The notes beneath the pieces are model-generated. The model was not told the origin of the DNA. It searched no databases and saw only the letters and a program-made list of their open reading frames with translations. Shown in pieces: positions 6,056 through 6,779 of a stretch of DNA of 6,779 nucleotides. The stretch is taken from positions 1-6,779 of the forward strand of contig QNZT01000001.1 in assembly GCA_003978455.1 (NCBI GenBank), given 5' to 3'. The DNA comes from Sulfurospirillum sp. Its GTDB lineage: Bacteria; Campylobacterota; Campylobacteria; Campylobacterales; QNZT01. How positions within the stretch are numbered: the stretch's first letter is position 1; the number at the start of each line of letters is the position of its first letter. Both the position numbers and the translations under genes were made by a program.

Positions 6056-6779
6056 CAAAGCCCCCTTGTCCATCTGATATCACAGTACCGAAACACCAGG
6101 AAAAGTGTCACGACATAGAGCAGCGCAAACGCGATGATCGTCGCATACGCCGCACCGCTGATACCGTACTTCTGGATCAGTACGATATTGAGCACGACAT
6201 TGACCAGTGCCGCCAGCAGTGTCACGACACCCAAAGTTTTGACTTTGTCTTTGTGCATCAGAAAACTCGCCAGCGGCTTGCGCAGTCCCTCGAAACTGAA
6301 CCCGACCACCAGCAGCGGGATATACTTCAGCGACTCCGAAAACTTCGCATCGATCATGAAAGCGAAAAAGTACGGCACTATCACGATATAGAGCGCCGCA
6401 CTCACCACCACGAAGAGCGAATAGAGCACAACGGTTTTGATGATAAAGTTCATATCTTCAGGTTTTTTGGTGACGATCCGCTCGAAAAAGTGCGGCTCCC
6501 ACGCTTTGATCGCCGAATCGAAAACGAGATTGACGATGATCGACATCGTCATGGCGATGGTATAGATACCGACCGCCTCGATATCCATATAGTGTGCCAG
6601 GATCACTTTGTCGATGGTACCCATCATGAAGAGCCCCACCACGAAGAAGGTGAGCGGAAAGAGATACCTAAAAAGTGTTTTCAGTTTCTCGGTGTCAAAC
6701 TCCCACACCACATACTTTTCACGTATGAAATAGTAGAGGATATAGAGAGAGAGCAGAAAAAGCATCAGCAGTTCCGCAT
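6055..6779 (-). CDS. Wzx-type oligosaccharide flippase, C-terminal part (cut by right window edge)
   Basis: The last 240 or so residues of a multi-spanning inner-membrane protein. The frame stays open to the window edge, so the apparent Met at 6765 is internal. Several hydrophobic helices are visible: LSLYILYYFI, then FPLTFFVVGLFMMG, TIAMTMSIIVNLVF, VVLYSLFVVVSAALYIVIVP, YIPLLVVGFSF, VVTLLAALVNVVLNIVLI and ATIIAFALLYVVTLFLVF. The segment GTIDKVILAHYMDIEAVGIY matches the 'D++iL..+.g...vGiY' signature of polysaccharide flippases of the MOP superfamily, and KYGISGAAYAT is the usual 'yGi.GAa.at' motif before the penultimate helix. Wzx proteins move undecaprenyl-diphosphate-linked repeat units across the inner membrane. 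Full members have about 420-480 residues, so roughly half is missing. I cannot exclude a related transporter (teichuronic or exopolysaccharide type) from this half. It ends in a TGATG junction with the next gene. Confidence 0.87.
   Translation of the reverse strand, partial: AELLMLFLLSLYILYYFIREKYVVWEFDTEKLKTLFRYLFPLTFFVVGLFMMGTIDKVILAHYMDIEAVGIYTIAMTMSIIVNLVFDSAIKAWEPHFFERIVTKKPEDMNFIIKTVVLYSLFVVVSAALYIVIVPYFFAFMIDAKFSESLKYIPLLVVGFSFEGLRKPLASFLMHKDKVKTLGVVTLLAALVNVVLNIVLIQKYGISGAAYATIIAFALLYVVTLFLVFRYCDIRWTRGL

Noticed and set aside
5324..6118. Long plus-strand open frame of 264 codons
   Set aside because: It runs antisense along almost the whole DUF218 gene, whose minus-strand product has clear conserved motifs. 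The plus translation is rich in Arg, His and Asp with no domain or membrane pattern, as expected of a shadow frame in GC-richer DNA.
1..6779. Search for defence systems, CRISPR arrays, tRNA, rRNA, insertion sequences or integrase genes
   Set aside because: None seen; all genes fit a polysaccharide locus, and the only repeats are short.

Overview
The window is a piece of a bacterial surface-polysaccharide (O-antigen or capsule type) locus. Every recognisable gene lies on the minus strand, so transcription runs from the right end to the left. Moderate, uneven base composition, tight stop/start overlaps and normal AAGGA-type ribosome binding sites point to a Gram-negative bacterium. A Campylobacterota-like organism (Sulfurovum or Sulfurimonas type) is my best guess, but this is an impression from protein style and composition and not a firm assignment.

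Right block (5270-6779). The C-terminal half of a Wzx-type oligosaccharide flippase, cut by the window edge, is joined by a TGATG stop/start overlap to a membrane-anchored YdcF/SanA/ElyC (DUF218) protein. A gap of about 204 bp follows. It holds a TATAAT hexamer and three short inverted repeats, and is the likely promoter/leader of the next operon.

Central block (770-5065). Five genes sit head to tail, each overlapping the next by 1-13 bp: glucose-1-phosphate cytidylyltransferase (rfbF), CDP-glucose 4,6-dehydratase (rfbG), a small RmlC-like cupin, a DegT/StrS-family aminotransferase with its PLP lysine intact, and a family 2 glycosyltransferase. Together they read as a complete route: CTP and glucose-1-phosphate give CDP-glucose, then CDP-4-keto-6-deoxyglucose, then an isomerised or epimerised keto sugar, then an amino-deoxy sugar, followed by a transferase to place it. 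The usual partner of rfbF and rfbG, the 3-dehydrase rfbH for 3,6-dideoxyhexoses (abequose, paratose, tyvelose), is absent. The set resembles a CDP version of the dTDP-Fuc3N/Qui3N or 4-amino sugar pathways.

Left block (1-769). After an AT-rich gap with a near-consensus extended -10 promoter (TTGACT, 17 bp, TAGAAT) comes the first 160 codons of an ATP-grasp ligase-like protein running off the left edge. No RNA genes, insertion sequences, CRISPR arrays or attachment sites were seen.
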